The notes beneath the pieces are model-generated. The model ran no database searches, had not been told where the DNA came from, and saw nothing but the letters and a program-made list of their open reading frames with translations. The position numbers and the translations under genes were made by a program. A stretch of DNA of 64,000 nucleotides from Bombiscardovia asteroides_K (GTDB lineage Bacteria > Actinomycetota > Actinomycetes > Actinomycetales > Bifidobacteriaceae), in contig NZ_CP181447.1 of NCBI RefSeq assembly GCF_048001765.1, positions 310,001-374,000 of the forward strand, in the 5' to 3' direction. Numbering within the stretch: the first letter of the stretch is position 1; each line of letters begins with the position of its first letter. Shown piece by piece: positions 53,335 to 63,014 of the stretch.

Positions 53335-54738
53335 ATGGGACGCACAATGGCGGAAAAGGTCTGGACCGATCATTTGGTCAGAAAGGGCCAAGGCGGCGAG
53401 CCCGATCTGATCTACATCGATCTGCAGCTCATGCACGAGGTGACCAGTCCACAGGCTTTCGAGGGTCTGCGCCTGGCAGGCCGGAAGATTCGTCACGTGG
53501 ACCAGGTCATCGCCACCGAGGATCACAACACCCCCACCATCGACATCGATCGGCCCATCGCCGACAAGGTTTCGGCCCTGCAGATCTCCACCCTGGAGCG
53601 CAACTGCCGTGAGTTCGGCGTCCGTCTGCTTCCATTGGGGAATGCCGACCAGGGCATCGTGCATGCTTTTGCACCCGTCCTGGGGCTGACCCAGCCCGGC
53701 ATGACCATCGTCTGCGGCGATTCGCATACCTCGACCCACGGGGCCTTCGGGGCCCTGGCTTTCGGCATCGGCACCTCCGAGGTGGAGCATGTCCTGGCCA
53801 CCCAGACTCTGAGCCTGAAGCCTTTCAAGACCATGGCCATCACCGTCCGCGGGCAGCTCAAGCCGGGCGTAGGCGCCAAGGACGTCATCCTGGCTGTCAT
53901 CGCCAAAATCGGCACGGGCGGCGGCCAAGGGCACGTTCTGGAGTACCGGGGCGAGGCCATTCGGCGGATGTCCATGGACGCACGCATGACCATCTGCAAC
54001 ATGTCCATCGAGGCAGGGGCCAGGGCCGGGATGATCGCGCCGGACGAAACCACCTTTGCCTACCTGGAGGGCCGGCCGCACGCCCCCAAGGGAGCCATGT
54101 GGGATCAGGCTTTGGACTACTGGCGGACCCTGCCTACAGATCCGGATGCGGTCTTCGACAAGGAGGTCATCCTGGATGCCGACCAGCTGACCCCATACGT
54201 GACCTGGGGCACCAATCCCGGACAGGGCCTGCCCATAGCTGCTGATGTGCCTGTGCCCGAAAAGATCGCCGATCCGGCCAAGCGCCAGGCAGCCCAGGAG
54301 GCCATCGACTATATGGGTCTGAAGCCGGGGATGCCCATCCGCGACATCGCCGTGGACACTGTGTTCATCGGCTCCTGCACCAATGGGCGCATCGAGGATC
54401 TGCGCGCGGCAGCGGCCATCATGAAGGGGCATCACAAGGCCAAGAACCTGCATCGCGTCCTGGTGGTGCCGGCTTCTTCGCGCGTTCGCATTCAGGCCGA
54501 AAAGGAGGGGCTGGACCGCATCTTCGAGGACTTCGGAGCCGAATGGCGCAACGCCGGCTGCTCCATGTGCCTGGGAATGAACCCCGACCAGCTGGTGCCG
54601 GGAGAGCGTTCCATCTCCACATCCAACCGCAACTTCCAGGGTCGTCAGGGCAAGGGCGGCAGGACGCATCTGGCCTCGCCCGAGGTGGCTGCTGCGACGG
54701 CCATCAGGGGAACCATCTGCTCCCCGGCCGATCTGTAA
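53335..54738 (+). CDS. leuC: 3-isopropylmalate dehydratase large subunit
   Basis: A 467-aa aconitase-family protein that with LeuD isomerises 2- to 3-isopropylmalate in leucine synthesis. VCGDSHTSTHGAFGALAFGIGTSE at about residues 123-146 and FIGSCTNGRIEDLRAAA near 343 carry cluster ligands, with NAGCSMCLGMNPD providing the third Cys. AGGAGG five bases before ATG 53335. Forty-five bases ahead of leuD. Confidence 0.97.
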   Translation: MGRTMAEKVWTDHLVRKGQGGEPDLIYIDLQLMHEVTSPQAFEGLRLAGRKIRHVDQVIATEDHNTPTIDIDRPIADKVSALQISTLERNCREFGVRLLPLGNADQGIVHAFAPVLGLTQPGMTIVCGDSHTSTHGAFGALAFGIGTSEVEHVLATQTLSLKPFKTMAITVRGQLKPGVGAKDVILAVIAKIGTGGGQGHVLEYRGEAIRRMSMDARMTICNMSIEAGARAGMIAPDETTFAYLEGRPHAPKGAMWDQALDYWRTLPTDPDAVFDKEVILDADQLTPYVTWGTNPGQGLPIAADVPVPEKIADPAKRQAAQEAIDYMGLKPGMPIRDIAVDTVFIGSCTNGRIEDLRAAAAIMKGHHKAKNLHRVLVVPASSRVRIQAEKEGLDRIFEDFGAEWRNAGCSMCLGMNPDQLVPGERSISTSNRNFQGRQGKGGRTHLASPEVAAATAIRGTICSPADL

Positions 54739-54783
54739 GTCATCAACCGTACGTCATCGTCATCCAGAAGGCAGGAGGTCATC

Positions 54784-55470
54784 ATGGAGCCACTTTCCGT
54801 TGTAACCGGGGTCGGGGTGCCCTTGCGCCGCTCCAACGTCGACACTGACCAAATCATCCCCGCCGTATTCCTGAAGCGGGTGAAGAAGACAGGCTTCGAG
54901 GATGCGCTCTTCTACGCCTGGCGAAGGGATCCGAATTTCGTACTCAACCGGCCCGAATATTCGGGTGCCCGCATCCTGGTGGCCGGGCCGGACTTCGGCA
55001 TCGGCTCCTCGCGCGAGCATGCGGTCTGGGCTCTGCGGGACTATGGCTTCCGCGTGGTCATCGCCCCCCGATTTGCCGACATCTTCTATGGGAATACCGC
55101 TAAGAACGGGGTCCTGGCCGCCATCATGCCCCAGGAATCAGTGGAGTTGCTCTGGAAGCTCCTGGAGGAGGACCCCGGCACCGAGATGACCGTGGACTTG
55201 GGCGCTCGCACGGTCACCTGCGCGGATGTGACCCTGCCCTTCCAGGTGGACGACTATGTGCGATGGCGGCTCATGAACGGGTACGACGACATCGATCTGA
55301 CCCTGCAGTACGAGGATGACATCCGTGCCTATGAGCGCATAAGGGCCGAGCGCTTCCCCTTCAAGCCGCGTACCCTGCCGGCTCAGCACATGCCCGAAGA
55401 GCCGGTCACTTCAGCCAGGGAGGGTCAAATCGACTGGCCTGGTCCACTGGCTGACCGCGGCATCATCTGA
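54784..55470 (+). CDS. leuD: 3-isopropylmalate dehydratase small subunit
   Basis: A 228-aa swivel-domain subunit with VDTDQIIPAVFLKR at about residues 19-32 and GPDFGIGSSREHAVWAL near 70-86, the substrate-binding loop. AGGAGG before the ATG. Forms the leuCD operon under the divergent IclR regulator. Confidence 0.97.
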   Translation: MEPLSVVTGVGVPLRRSNVDTDQIIPAVFLKRVKKTGFEDALFYAWRRDPNFVLNRPEYSGARILVAGPDFGIGSSREHAVWALRDYGFRVVIAPRFADIFYGNTAKNGVLAAIMPQESVELLWKLLEEDPGTEMTVDLGARTVTCADVTLPFQVDDYVRWRLMNGYDDIDLTLQYEDDIRAYERIRAERFPFKPRTLPAQHMPEEPVTSAREGQIDWPGPLADRGII

Positions 55471-55584
55471 CCGACGGGCCGTGCGCCCTGATATGAAAGT
55501 CATTCGCTCCCTCTTCGCCTACCATGGAATGTGACAGTCATTGGTCGACTGTGACCGGTTGGCAAGCAAAGAGGGGCGATTATC

Positions 55585-56544
55585 ATGAGGCACAGCAGCG
55601 GCGATGTGCACAACTGGGGCGTTCGACAGGCAGTGAATGCCCTAAGTGCTTTTGCTTTCATCTATGTGGCCATTGAGACATTGGCAGGTCTTTTGGGAGG
55701 CAAGGTGGTTTTGCCTGCGCTCTTCCCACACGCCTCCAAGGAGCAATACAACGGTCCTTTAGGTGACTGGACAGTGGTTATCTCCGTGGTGCTGGCCCTG
55801 TTGTTTGCCTTGATCAGTCAATGGCCGGTCATCGTCGGCCATGAACGGCATGGCCAGGACCAGGTGCGTTGGGTCACTGCGCGCCGATTCAGCCTGCTGG
55901 CGTTGATCATCGCCCTGGCCTGCTTCTTCCTCAGTCAGCTGGTGGCCGGTGCGGCCAACTCTGGACTGAGCGCCATTCTGTCCGGTACTGGTCTGCATCC
56001 GCCGACCGCATCCGACGACGGCGGCATGGAAACGCCGATCATGCTCTTCTATGGCATTCTTCTGGGGCCCTTTGCCGAGGAGCTGGTCTTCCGAGGGGTC
56101 ATCATGAATGGCTTGCGCCGCTTTGGTCGGGTCTTCGCCATCATTACCTCTTCTTTGCTTTTCGGCTTCATGCATGGCTCCTTGGTCCAGGGTCTGTTCG
56201 GTTTCATTTCCGGCCTGGTTCTGGGCTATCTGGCCATGGAGTACGGGCTGGTCTGGTCCCTGCTGGTGCACATGCTCAACAATGCCTTCTCTTCAGGTCT
56301 GCTGGCCAAGTACATGCCCCTGGCACCCGAGGTTGTTCGCATCGGCCTAGGCCTGCTCATGATCCTGGTGCTGCTGACCGGAGTCGTCGGACTGCTGTTC
56401 AAACTAAGGACTCTCCGTGATTACTGCCGGAGCAATCGCGCTCCCAAGGGGATATATGCTACCTGGAGGGCGCCTTGGTTCCTGCTCTTCTGCCTGGCAT
56501 GCCTGCTGATGGCCCTGAGCGAATTCGTGCCGGGGCTGGCCTGA
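55585..56544 (+). CDS. CPBP-family (CAAX-like) intramembrane metalloprotease, copy 1
   Basis: A 319-aa protein with about eight helices. All three CPBP catalytic motifs are present: EELVFR at residues 165-170, FGFMH ending at His197, and H229 with N233 in VHMLNN. The family contains Rce1-like prenyl-protein proteases, bacteriocin-immunity proteins and other membrane peptidases. The C-terminus RAPKGIYATWRAPWFLL followed by a final helix recurs in the next two gene products. AGAGGGG lies before ATG 55585. First of three tandem paralogues. Confidence 0.88.
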   Translation: MRHSSGDVHNWGVRQAVNALSAFAFIYVAIETLAGLLGGKVVLPALFPHASKEQYNGPLGDWTVVISVVLALLFALISQWPVIVGHERHGQDQVRWVTARRFSLLALIIALACFFLSQLVAGAANSGLSAILSGTGLHPPTASDDGGMETPIMLFYGILLGPFAEELVFRGVIMNGLRRFGRVFAIITSSLLFGFMHGSLVQGLFGFISGLVLGYLAMEYGLVWSLLVHMLNNAFSSGLLAKYMPLAPEVVRIGLGLLMILVLLTGVVGLLFKLRTLRDYCRSNRAPKGIYATWRAPWFLLFCLACLLMALSEFVPGLA

Positions 56545-56687
56545 GCAGACAGTCGATGGCACTGGCCCATTGTCGGGATTCCGTCGAGGGAAGGGCGGGG
56601 TCGGGCTAGACTCGGACATGTAGTGTTGATATGAACGTGGGGAAAGGTTCGTGTCGCTGGACGCCCTTGGCGGTCGTACGGTAGTGC

Positions 56688-59363
56688 ATGAAGGGGAAGG
56701 ATCATCGACGGATGAGGGATGATGAGGATCGCGACAGCGGCGGCGAGTCTGCCGATGCCCAAAGCGATCAGGGGCGCTTGAAGGTGTCGCGCTCCTCTAT
56801 TGCCCTCATGACTGCAAGCCACAGTGCCAGCAAGGATTACGCGCGCCACTGGGATTATGAGGAAGGGTCCATCAGCCTGCCACCCTTGAGCCTGCCGGGG
56901 GAGGCGGTGGATGATGGCTTGGCCTACCCGGGGCGGATAGCCCATAGGAAGACCGCTCTTCTGGGTGATGACGGAGCTGGTGGCAAGGGGCACAAGGGTG
57001 CCATGCCAGTTGGTGAACGACCCTCGGTGCTTCCCGGATCCTATGATTTTTTGAACTCGGTCACCATGGCCAGTCAACCGGAGGTTCCCACATTTCCCCC
57101 GGAAGACCTGCCAGTTGACGGGCAGAGCGGAAAGGATTCCGGCCAAGAGCCATCCCCTCGGCGTGTGGTGGTGCGCCGAGAGCTGGAGGCTTCCAAGGCC
57201 ACCGGGACGGCCACAGAGATTTCGACACAGCCTGAGAAGCCTGCAGTCAAGGTCGTCTGGTCCTGGACCAAGCCCGAGACGAACAAAGGCCCGGTCTTCT
57301 CCTGGAATATGCCCAAGCGTCGTAAGCCGTCCACAAGCACCCGTGCAGGCAAACCTGCAGCTTCCGCACCGTCTGCCAATGCTGTCGACTCCGCTGTCTC
57401 GGTACCTTCCAAGGTCGAGCAGGAGTCATCAAAAGCTTCCGCTCCCGTTCCTTCCGTAGTCGAAACTGCCGAACCCAAGTCGATGACTACGGCCGGGGCG
57501 CCCTCGGCTTCCGGCTCTGAGGATCCGATGTCCGCGAAACCGAATCCGGAGGTCTCTGCGCCCGCAGCTTCTGCTGGTGCGCCTGCGACACCCGTGGTAT
57601 TCGCCGACCGACCGGTCGTTGTCCGTCGTTCGGTTGCGGACTGGGATTCCCTGGTCACTGGTTCCCCGGCTCCGGCGGAGAACGGTGCTGCTGCACGATC
57701 CGTGGCCAGCGGAGCCGATTATCAGGGGCGTCGGGTCTGTTCGACTCCACGGGTAGTCGCTCAGCCTGCCGCAGTCGCCAGTGACGGCACCGGTGGTCGG
57801 GTCGTTTCGTCAAAGGCTATCGACGGACAGGGGACGGCGCTCGCGCAAAGGGATCATGTCGGTCAGCCCGTGCAGACCGGCCAAGGAGGCATTGCCGTTC
57901 AGCCTGCCCCCTCTGAATCTTCCGTGTCTGGGAATGCAGCTCCAGGCAGGCAGTCGGTCGTTCAGTTTGCGTCTTCGCCGACATCCGTATCCTCTCCAGG
58001 TGCTTCGGTGGCTCTCGCCGCCAAGGCTGCCGAGGCTGCAGCAGCTGCTGTGGCTGCCAAGGCCGAGTCCGCCGGAACCGAGGATACCGCGACGGATGCA
58101 ACCAAGCCGTCCGGCTCTTCGCATGGTCTTTGCAAGCGTTTCGGGGGTCTTCATCTCGGCCTTTCCGCCAGAGGCCATGAAAGAAGTGGGGGAGCACGTC
58201 GGTCGTCCAAGCGGCGATCTGCTCGTAACCGCACCCGTCCTTCAGTCGAGTCGGCAGCCCCCAGGGTCGTTTCCAATGTTTCGGCAGAATCCGTCCCGGG
58301 AGCAAGCCGACCGGCACCCGTCAGTTCGCGGCCGATTGTCGTTCCAAGTGAACTTGATACTGCCACGCCAGCCGCTGCAGTTGCGGCCCAGCCCGCTGCC
58401 AAAAAGTCCATCGCCTACACGGCCAGTTCGGGGGTTCTCCACGCCGTCAACGGCCAGGCTGCCTTCGCCTTCGTCTACCTGGCCATATCCGTTCTGGTGC
58501 TCATGGTCGGTTCGGGGATGATCCTGCCTGTCATCATGGAGCAGGTCAAGGACCCCAGATCCATCGCCTTCCTATCCGATGGGATTACCCTCCTGTCGGT
58601 CCTGCTGGCGCTGACTTATGCCTGCATTTCAGAGTGGAGCGTTATTCGAGGTGAGGATCAGCGAGGACAGGACGCCGTTCATTGGCGCACAGACAGAAGA
58701 ATGACGCTGGCGGCTCTGATGGCCCTTGTAGCGGTGCTCCTGCTGGGCCAGGGGATGGTCCATGAACTGAACAAGTTCCTCAACCACTTCTGCCTGCTTC
58801 TGCACATCCCCTCTCTGGCCTCGCGCAGCCTGCTGGTCACAGGCGCTTCCTCGCCGATGATGGCCCTGTACGCCCTCCTGGTGGTTCCCCTGGCTGAGGA
58901 GCTGGTGTTCCGTGGCATCATCCTCAACGGACTGCGTCGGTTTGGCCGAGTTTTTGCCATCCTTACCGCATCCCTGCTCTGCGCCCTGCTCCAGTGTGAT
59001 CCGGTCTCTGGGCTTTGGATTTTCCTGCTGGGGCTGGCATTGGGATACTGCTCCCTGGAGTATGGTCTGATCTGGGCCATCGGAGCCCGTGTGGTCGGCG
59101 ATCTGCTCTTCACCGGCCTGCCCAACCGCTATCTGATGAACGCTCCGCGAACCGCCCGTCTGTCGGTTTTGGCAGTGGCTCTGGTCTTGGTTCTGGCTGG
59201 GTTGCTCATGTTCTTCCTGCACCGCGCCAGCCTCTTGGATTACCGGCGGCGCTATCGAGCGCCTAAGGGAACCTATGTGTCCTGGAGGCAGCCCTGGTTC
59301 CTGCTCTATTTGCTGCTCTGCCTGCTGCTGGCCATCTTCAAGTTCGTGCCCGGCCTGCTCTAG
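56688..59363 (+). CDS. CPBP-family protein, copy 2, with about 570-residue low-complexity N-terminus and lost catalytic residues
   Basis: An 891-aa protein. Residues 1 to about 580 are disordered, rich in Ala, Ser, Pro, Val and basic residues, with an Ala/Lys stretch near 440-460. The CPBP domain follows (about 590-891). Motif 1 is intact (EELVFR, residues 737-742), but the motif 2 His is Gln769 (CALLQ) and motif 3 H-x3-N is R801-x3-D805. Proteolysis is therefore unlikely; a binding or scaffold role is inferred. The C-terminal RAPKGTYVSWRQPWFLL matches copy 1. Starts at 56688 or 56712 are possible. It is 143 bases after copy 1 and 103 bases before copy 3. Confidence 0.8.
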   Translation: MKGKDHRRMRDDEDRDSGGESADAQSDQGRLKVSRSSIALMTASHSASKDYARHWDYEEGSISLPPLSLPGEAVDDGLAYPGRIAHRKTALLGDDGAGGKGHKGAMPVGERPSVLPGSYDFLNSVTMASQPEVPTFPPEDLPVDGQSGKDSGQEPSPRRVVVRRELEASKATGTATEISTQPEKPAVKVVWSWTKPETNKGPVFSWNMPKRRKPSTSTRAGKPAASAPSANAVDSAVSVPSKVEQESSKASAPVPSVVETAEPKSMTTAGAPSASGSEDPMSAKPNPEVSAPAASAGAPATPVVFADRPVVVRRSVADWDSLVTGSPAPAENGAAARSVASGADYQGRRVCSTPRVVAQPAAVASDGTGGRVVSSKAIDGQGTALAQRDHVGQPVQTGQGGIAVQPAPSESSVSGNAAPGRQSVVQFASSPTSVSSPGASVALAAKAAEAAAAAVAAKAESAGTEDTATDATKPSGSSHGLCKRFGGLHLGLSARGHERSGGARRSSKRRSARNRTRPSVESAAPRVVSNVSAESVPGASRPAPVSSRPIVVPSELDTATPAAAVAAQPAAKKSIAYTASSGVLHAVNGQAAFAFVYLAISVLVLMVGSGMILPVIMEQVKDPRSIAFLSDGITLLSVLLALTYACISEWSVIRGEDQRGQDAVHWRTDRRMTLAALMALVAVLLLGQGMVHELNKFLNHFCLLLHIPSLASRSLLVTGASSPMMALYALLVVPLAEELVFRGIILNGLRRFGRVFAILTASLLCALLQCDPVSGLWIFLLGLALGYCSLEYGLIWAIGARVVGDLLFTGLPNRYLMNAPRTARLSVLAVALVLVLAGLLMFFLHRASLLDYRRRYRAPKGTYVSWRQPWFLLYLLLCLLLAIFKFVPGLL

Positions 59364-59466
59364 AGCATGACGTATGGGTGCCGCCGGTGTTGGCGTAGAC
59401 TTGGACCAGCTGGAGGTTGGTGCTGAACGACCAAATCTGCAGAGGATCATGAAAGGGCATGGTGAC

Positions 59467-60519
59467 ATGGGGCAGACAGCGACGGAAGCCGATGCGTCAG
59501 GGACTGGGCAGACTCAGAAGCCCAGACGAGGCACGGCGGATCGCGCATGGATGAGTGCGGCCAGGGGCATGCTCAACCGCCAGGCCGCTCTGTTGCTGGT
59601 CTACCTGCTTATCATCAACAGCGTCGGCCTTCTGTTCGGTGTTCTGGCTCAGATGGAGTGGAATGCCGTGTTCGATCCGGTGCCTGCCCACTCGGGATTT
59701 ATATATGTGATGAGCCATGCCGACAAGGAGTATGGGGGCATCATCAATCTGATCGCCGCCTGCACAGGCCTCTGCTTCCTGGTTTTCACACGACGCCGGC
59801 AGATCTGCGACTCCGGTCCCTCGGGCATTTTCCACACTGATCTGCACCCCATGACCTGGCAGGTTCTGCTGGGATGCTTTGCGCTGACGCTGACCGGGCA
59901 GACCCTGGCTGACTGGTATCAGTCGGGCATGGACTGGACTACGGCGCGGCTGGGAGTGCAGCAGTCCTGGACCACGACCGAGCAGATTCAGCAGGCCTCG
60001 GGTACCATTCCCATGTTTGTATACGTCAGCCTGCTGGCCCCCGTCATTGAGGAGCTGGTCTTCAGAGGTGCCATCCTGCACGCGCTGAAGCCCTACGGCC
60101 ACGTCTTCGCCATCGTCACCTCCGCCGTCATGTTCGGCTTCTTCCATGGCGATCTTGGCCAGGGGTTCTTCGCTTTCATCATGGGTTTGCTCCTGGGCTA
60201 CTTGGCCTGCGAATACTCCATCTTCTGGTCCATAGCTCTGCACGTGTTCAACAATCTGGTCGTCAGCGACGGGCTGGAACTCCTTCTCGGGTTTATGAGC
60301 GACAATATGTCCTCCTACATCAACGTGCTCATGATGTTGGCAGGTATGCTGGCAGCCGTCCTGGTCCTCTACCTGGGTCGCCATCGGATTGTCGCTTTTC
60401 TGCGGGAAAACCGCACCTATACGAACGTCTATGGCGCTTGGGCCTGCCCATTTTTCATCATGCTGCTGTTGATCATGGGCTTCACGATGCTGACCCCCTT
60501 CGTTTCAGCCGGCGCCTGA
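59467..60519 (+). CDS. CPBP-family (CAAX-like) intramembrane metalloprotease, copy 3
   Basis: A 350-aa paralogue with about eight helices and all catalytic motifs: EELVFR at residues 195-200, FGFFH ending at His227, and H259 with N263. The C-terminal tail is more diverged (NVYGAWACPFF) than in copies 1 and 2. ATG 59467 has AAAGGG nine bases upstream; 59449 and 59374 are other in-frame starts. Closes the three-gene array and is followed by murA. Confidence 0.85.
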   Translation: MGQTATEADASGTGQTQKPRRGTADRAWMSAARGMLNRQAALLLVYLLIINSVGLLFGVLAQMEWNAVFDPVPAHSGFIYVMSHADKEYGGIINLIAACTGLCFLVFTRRRQICDSGPSGIFHTDLHPMTWQVLLGCFALTLTGQTLADWYQSGMDWTTARLGVQQSWTTTEQIQQASGTIPMFVYVSLLAPVIEELVFRGAILHALKPYGHVFAIVTSAVMFGFFHGDLGQGFFAFIMGLLLGYLACEYSIFWSIALHVFNNLVVSDGLELLLGFMSDNMSSYINVLMMLAGMLAAVLVLYLGRHRIVAFLRENRTYTNVYGAWACPFFIMLLLIMGFTMLTPFVSAGA

Positions 60520-60658
60520 CCGGTATTTGACAGGTTGGACGCTCTATGCCTGAGGCGACAATTCACGGTGTCCCCACACCCCCTGTGGCAGACTTGCAAT
60601 AAGGGCCGATGATGCGCCAAAGCCCGGCTCTGAGCGGATACGAGAAAGAAGCCGATAA

Positions 60659-61990
60659 ATGCCCAAGGTGAATACACAGAATGATGTGCTGCATGTGGTG
60701 GGCGGCAGGCCCCTGCATGGCACCATACAGGTCCGCGGTGCCAAGAACTTCGTCAGCAAGGCCATGGTTGCCGCCCTTTTGGCTCCGGGTGTCTCAGTAC
60801 TCAAGAATGTGCCTGTAATCCGCGATGTCCAGGTGGTCTCAGATTTGCTGAGGCTTCACGGTGTCAAGGTGGACGTCCGTCCGCAGGAGGGCGTGGTCAC
60901 CATCGATGCCAGCCATGTGGAGCTGGCTGATGTAGCAGATGTGGACACCCTGTCGGGTTCTTCCCGCATACCCATCCTCTTCTCCGGACCGCTCCTGCAT
61001 CGGATGGGAGAGGCGTTCATCCCCGTTCTGGGTGGCTGCCGCATCGGCAGCAGACCCATTGACTTCCATCTGGAGACCCTGCGCAAGCTGGGGGCAAATG
61101 TCGACAAGGAGCATGAGGCCGGTATCCATATCACAGCGCCAGACGGCCTGCATGGAGCTAAGATCCACCTGCCCTACCCCTCAGTGGGCGCGACGGAACA
61201 GACCCTGTTGGCGGCAGTCCTGGCCGAGGGGCGTACCGAGCTGTCAGGAGCGGCTACCGAGCCCGAGATTATGGACCTGGTGGCGGTTCTGCAGAAGATG
61301 GGCGCACAGATTTCCGTGGACGTGGACAGGACAATCCGCATTGAGGGGGTGCCCTCCCTGAAGGGCTTCACCCATACCTCCCTGCCCGACCGAATCGAAG
61401 CCGCCTCCTGGGCCTCCGCCGCCCTGGCCACCCATGGCGACATCATGGTCAAAGGCGCTCACCAGCCCGACATGATGACCTACCTGAATGTCTTCCGCAA
61501 GATCGGCGGCCAGTTCGATGTGCGCGACGACGGCATCCGCTTCTGGCATCCGGGTGGCGACCTGCGGCCCGTGGCCATCGAGACCGACGTGCACCCCGGG
61601 TTCATGACCGACTGGCAGCAGCCCCTGGTGGTCGCTCTGACCCAGGCCAAGGGTCTTTCCATCGTCCACGAGACCGTCTACGAGAATCGCTTCGGCTTCA
61701 CCAAGCCGCTGATTCAGATGGGCGCTACCATTCAGCTCTACAAGGAGTGCCTGGGGTCCCTTCCTTGCCGCTTCCAGCAGCGTAACTTCAACCACTCGGC
61801 CGTCATCTTTGGGCCCACCCCGCTGACTGGCCAGGACATCGATGTGCCCGACCTGCGTGGCGGCTTCAGCCACCTGATCGCCGCACTGACAGCTTCCGGC
61901 CCTTCCACCGTCCATGGCATCTCCCTGATCGACCGCGGTTATGAGGACTTCCGCGACAAGCTGCTGGCCCTGGACGCGCAAATCGACTGA
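60659..61990 (+). CDS. murA: UDP-N-acetylglucosamine 1-carboxyvinyltransferase
   Basis: A 443-aa EPSP-synthase-fold enzyme that adds enolpyruvate to UDP-GlcNAc, the first step of peptidoglycan synthesis. VRGAKNFVSKAMVAALL near residue 25 has the binding-site Lys-Asn. VLGGCRIGSRPIDFH near 125 contains the Cys that binds phosphoenolpyruvate and fosfomycin, and DLRGGFSHLIAAL is near the C-terminus. Only 14 bases before plsC, so probably one operon. Confidence 0.95.
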   Translation: MPKVNTQNDVLHVVGGRPLHGTIQVRGAKNFVSKAMVAALLAPGVSVLKNVPVIRDVQVVSDLLRLHGVKVDVRPQEGVVTIDASHVELADVADVDTLSGSSRIPILFSGPLLHRMGEAFIPVLGGCRIGSRPIDFHLETLRKLGANVDKEHEAGIHITAPDGLHGAKIHLPYPSVGATEQTLLAAVLAEGRTELSGAATEPEIMDLVAVLQKMGAQISVDVDRTIRIEGVPSLKGFTHTSLPDRIEAASWASAALATHGDIMVKGAHQPDMMTYLNVFRKIGGQFDVRDDGIRFWHPGGDLRPVAIETDVHPGFMTDWQQPLVVALTQAKGLSIVHETVYENRFGFTKPLIQMGATIQLYKECLGSLPCRFQQRNFNHSAVIFGPTPLTGQDIDVPDLRGGFSHLIAALTASGPSTVHGISLIDRGYEDFRDKLLALDAQID

Positions 61991-62004
61991 TCCGGCAGAC
62001 ATAG

Positions 62005-62898
62005 ATGGCTTCCAAAGGCAAACCCTCCCCCCGGTCTGCGGTGTCTGCCCTGTCTGACCAGCAGGTAGCCCTGCTGGCCCAACGGCACAGGCTGGTGGAT
62101 CCGACTCGCTACTATCCCACTGGACACCGCACACCGGCCCTGGACGAGATAGACGGTCAGCACCCTGTGGGGACCACCCGTCTATTGCGTGGGGTCTCCC
62201 AGGTGGTGCGCGACTCCTGCCGGGTCTATGCCTGGGGGTTGGAGCGAGTGCCACAGGCCGGGCCCTTTATCACCGCAGCCACCCATGTGACCCAGTTTGA
62301 CGTTTTCATTCCTATGATGGCCCTCTTCCACCTGGGTCGTCGTCCCCGCTATATGGCCAAGGCCGAGATGGCCCATTGGCCCCTTATCGGCAGCTGGTTC
62401 CGCATGGTGGGCATGCAGCCGGTCGAACGCAAGTCCGGCAAGGCCAGGTCGATTGAGGAAGAGTCGATCAGTATCATCACCTCGGGCAGGCCGCTGACCA
62501 TCTGGCCCGAGGGGACCGTGACCCGCGATCCGCTGAAGTGGCCCATGTCGCTCAAGCCCGGGGTCGGCTTCATCGCCTTGGAAGCCTCACGGCAGCTGGG
62601 TCACATGGTTCCTCTGTATCCCAGCATCACCTGGGGAGCGGCTTCAATCAATCATAAGTGGCCTTGGCCTCGCAAGAACGTGGTTATGTGCTATGACCGG
62701 CTCCTTGACTATTCCGACCTTCTGGAAGACATGTCTCAGTGGGGCGCGGAACCTCCCAAGCAGTCCGTGCATGCCCTCTGTGTCCGCCTGCGCAACCGGA
62801 TGGAAGAGGTCATGGCAGAGATTCGTGGCGAGGAGCCTCCGGCGGCCGGTTATTTTGATTATGTGACCATGACTCGTAAACCCAGAAGCGAGCAATAG
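62005..62898 (+). CDS. plsC: 1-acyl-sn-glycerol-3-phosphate acyltransferase
   Basis: A 297-aa acyltransferase. The HX4D motif appears as THVTQFD near residues 94-100, followed by GMQPVERKSGKAR and WPEGTVTRDPLKWPM near 170. It acylates lysophosphatidate to phosphatidate at the membrane. The central domain lacks long hydrophobic helices; about 70 residues precede the catalytic core. Placed between murA and gpsA, which makes its glycerol-3-phosphate precursor. Confidence 0.9.
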   Translation: MASKGKPSPRSAVSALSDQQVALLAQRHRLVDPTRYYPTGHRTPALDEIDGQHPVGTTRLLRGVSQVVRDSCRVYAWGLERVPQAGPFITAATHVTQFDVFIPMMALFHLGRRPRYMAKAEMAHWPLIGSWFRMVGMQPVERKSGKARSIEEESISIITSGRPLTIWPEGTVTRDPLKWPMSLKPGVGFIALEASRQLGHMVPLYPSITWGAASINHKWPWPRKNVVMCYDRLLDYSDLLEDMSQWGAEPPKQSVHALCVRLRNRMEEVMAEIRGEEPPAAGYFDYVTMTRKPRSEQ

Positions 62899-63014
62899 GG
62901 CTGGAACCCGCCCCTAATTCCCCATGCCTGGCGGTGGTGTCATAGGATGGTGGGGACAAGAATGAGGCTGCTGGTCGGCGTTCCCGTGCGCACGGCATTA
63001 TGCAAAGGAGAATG

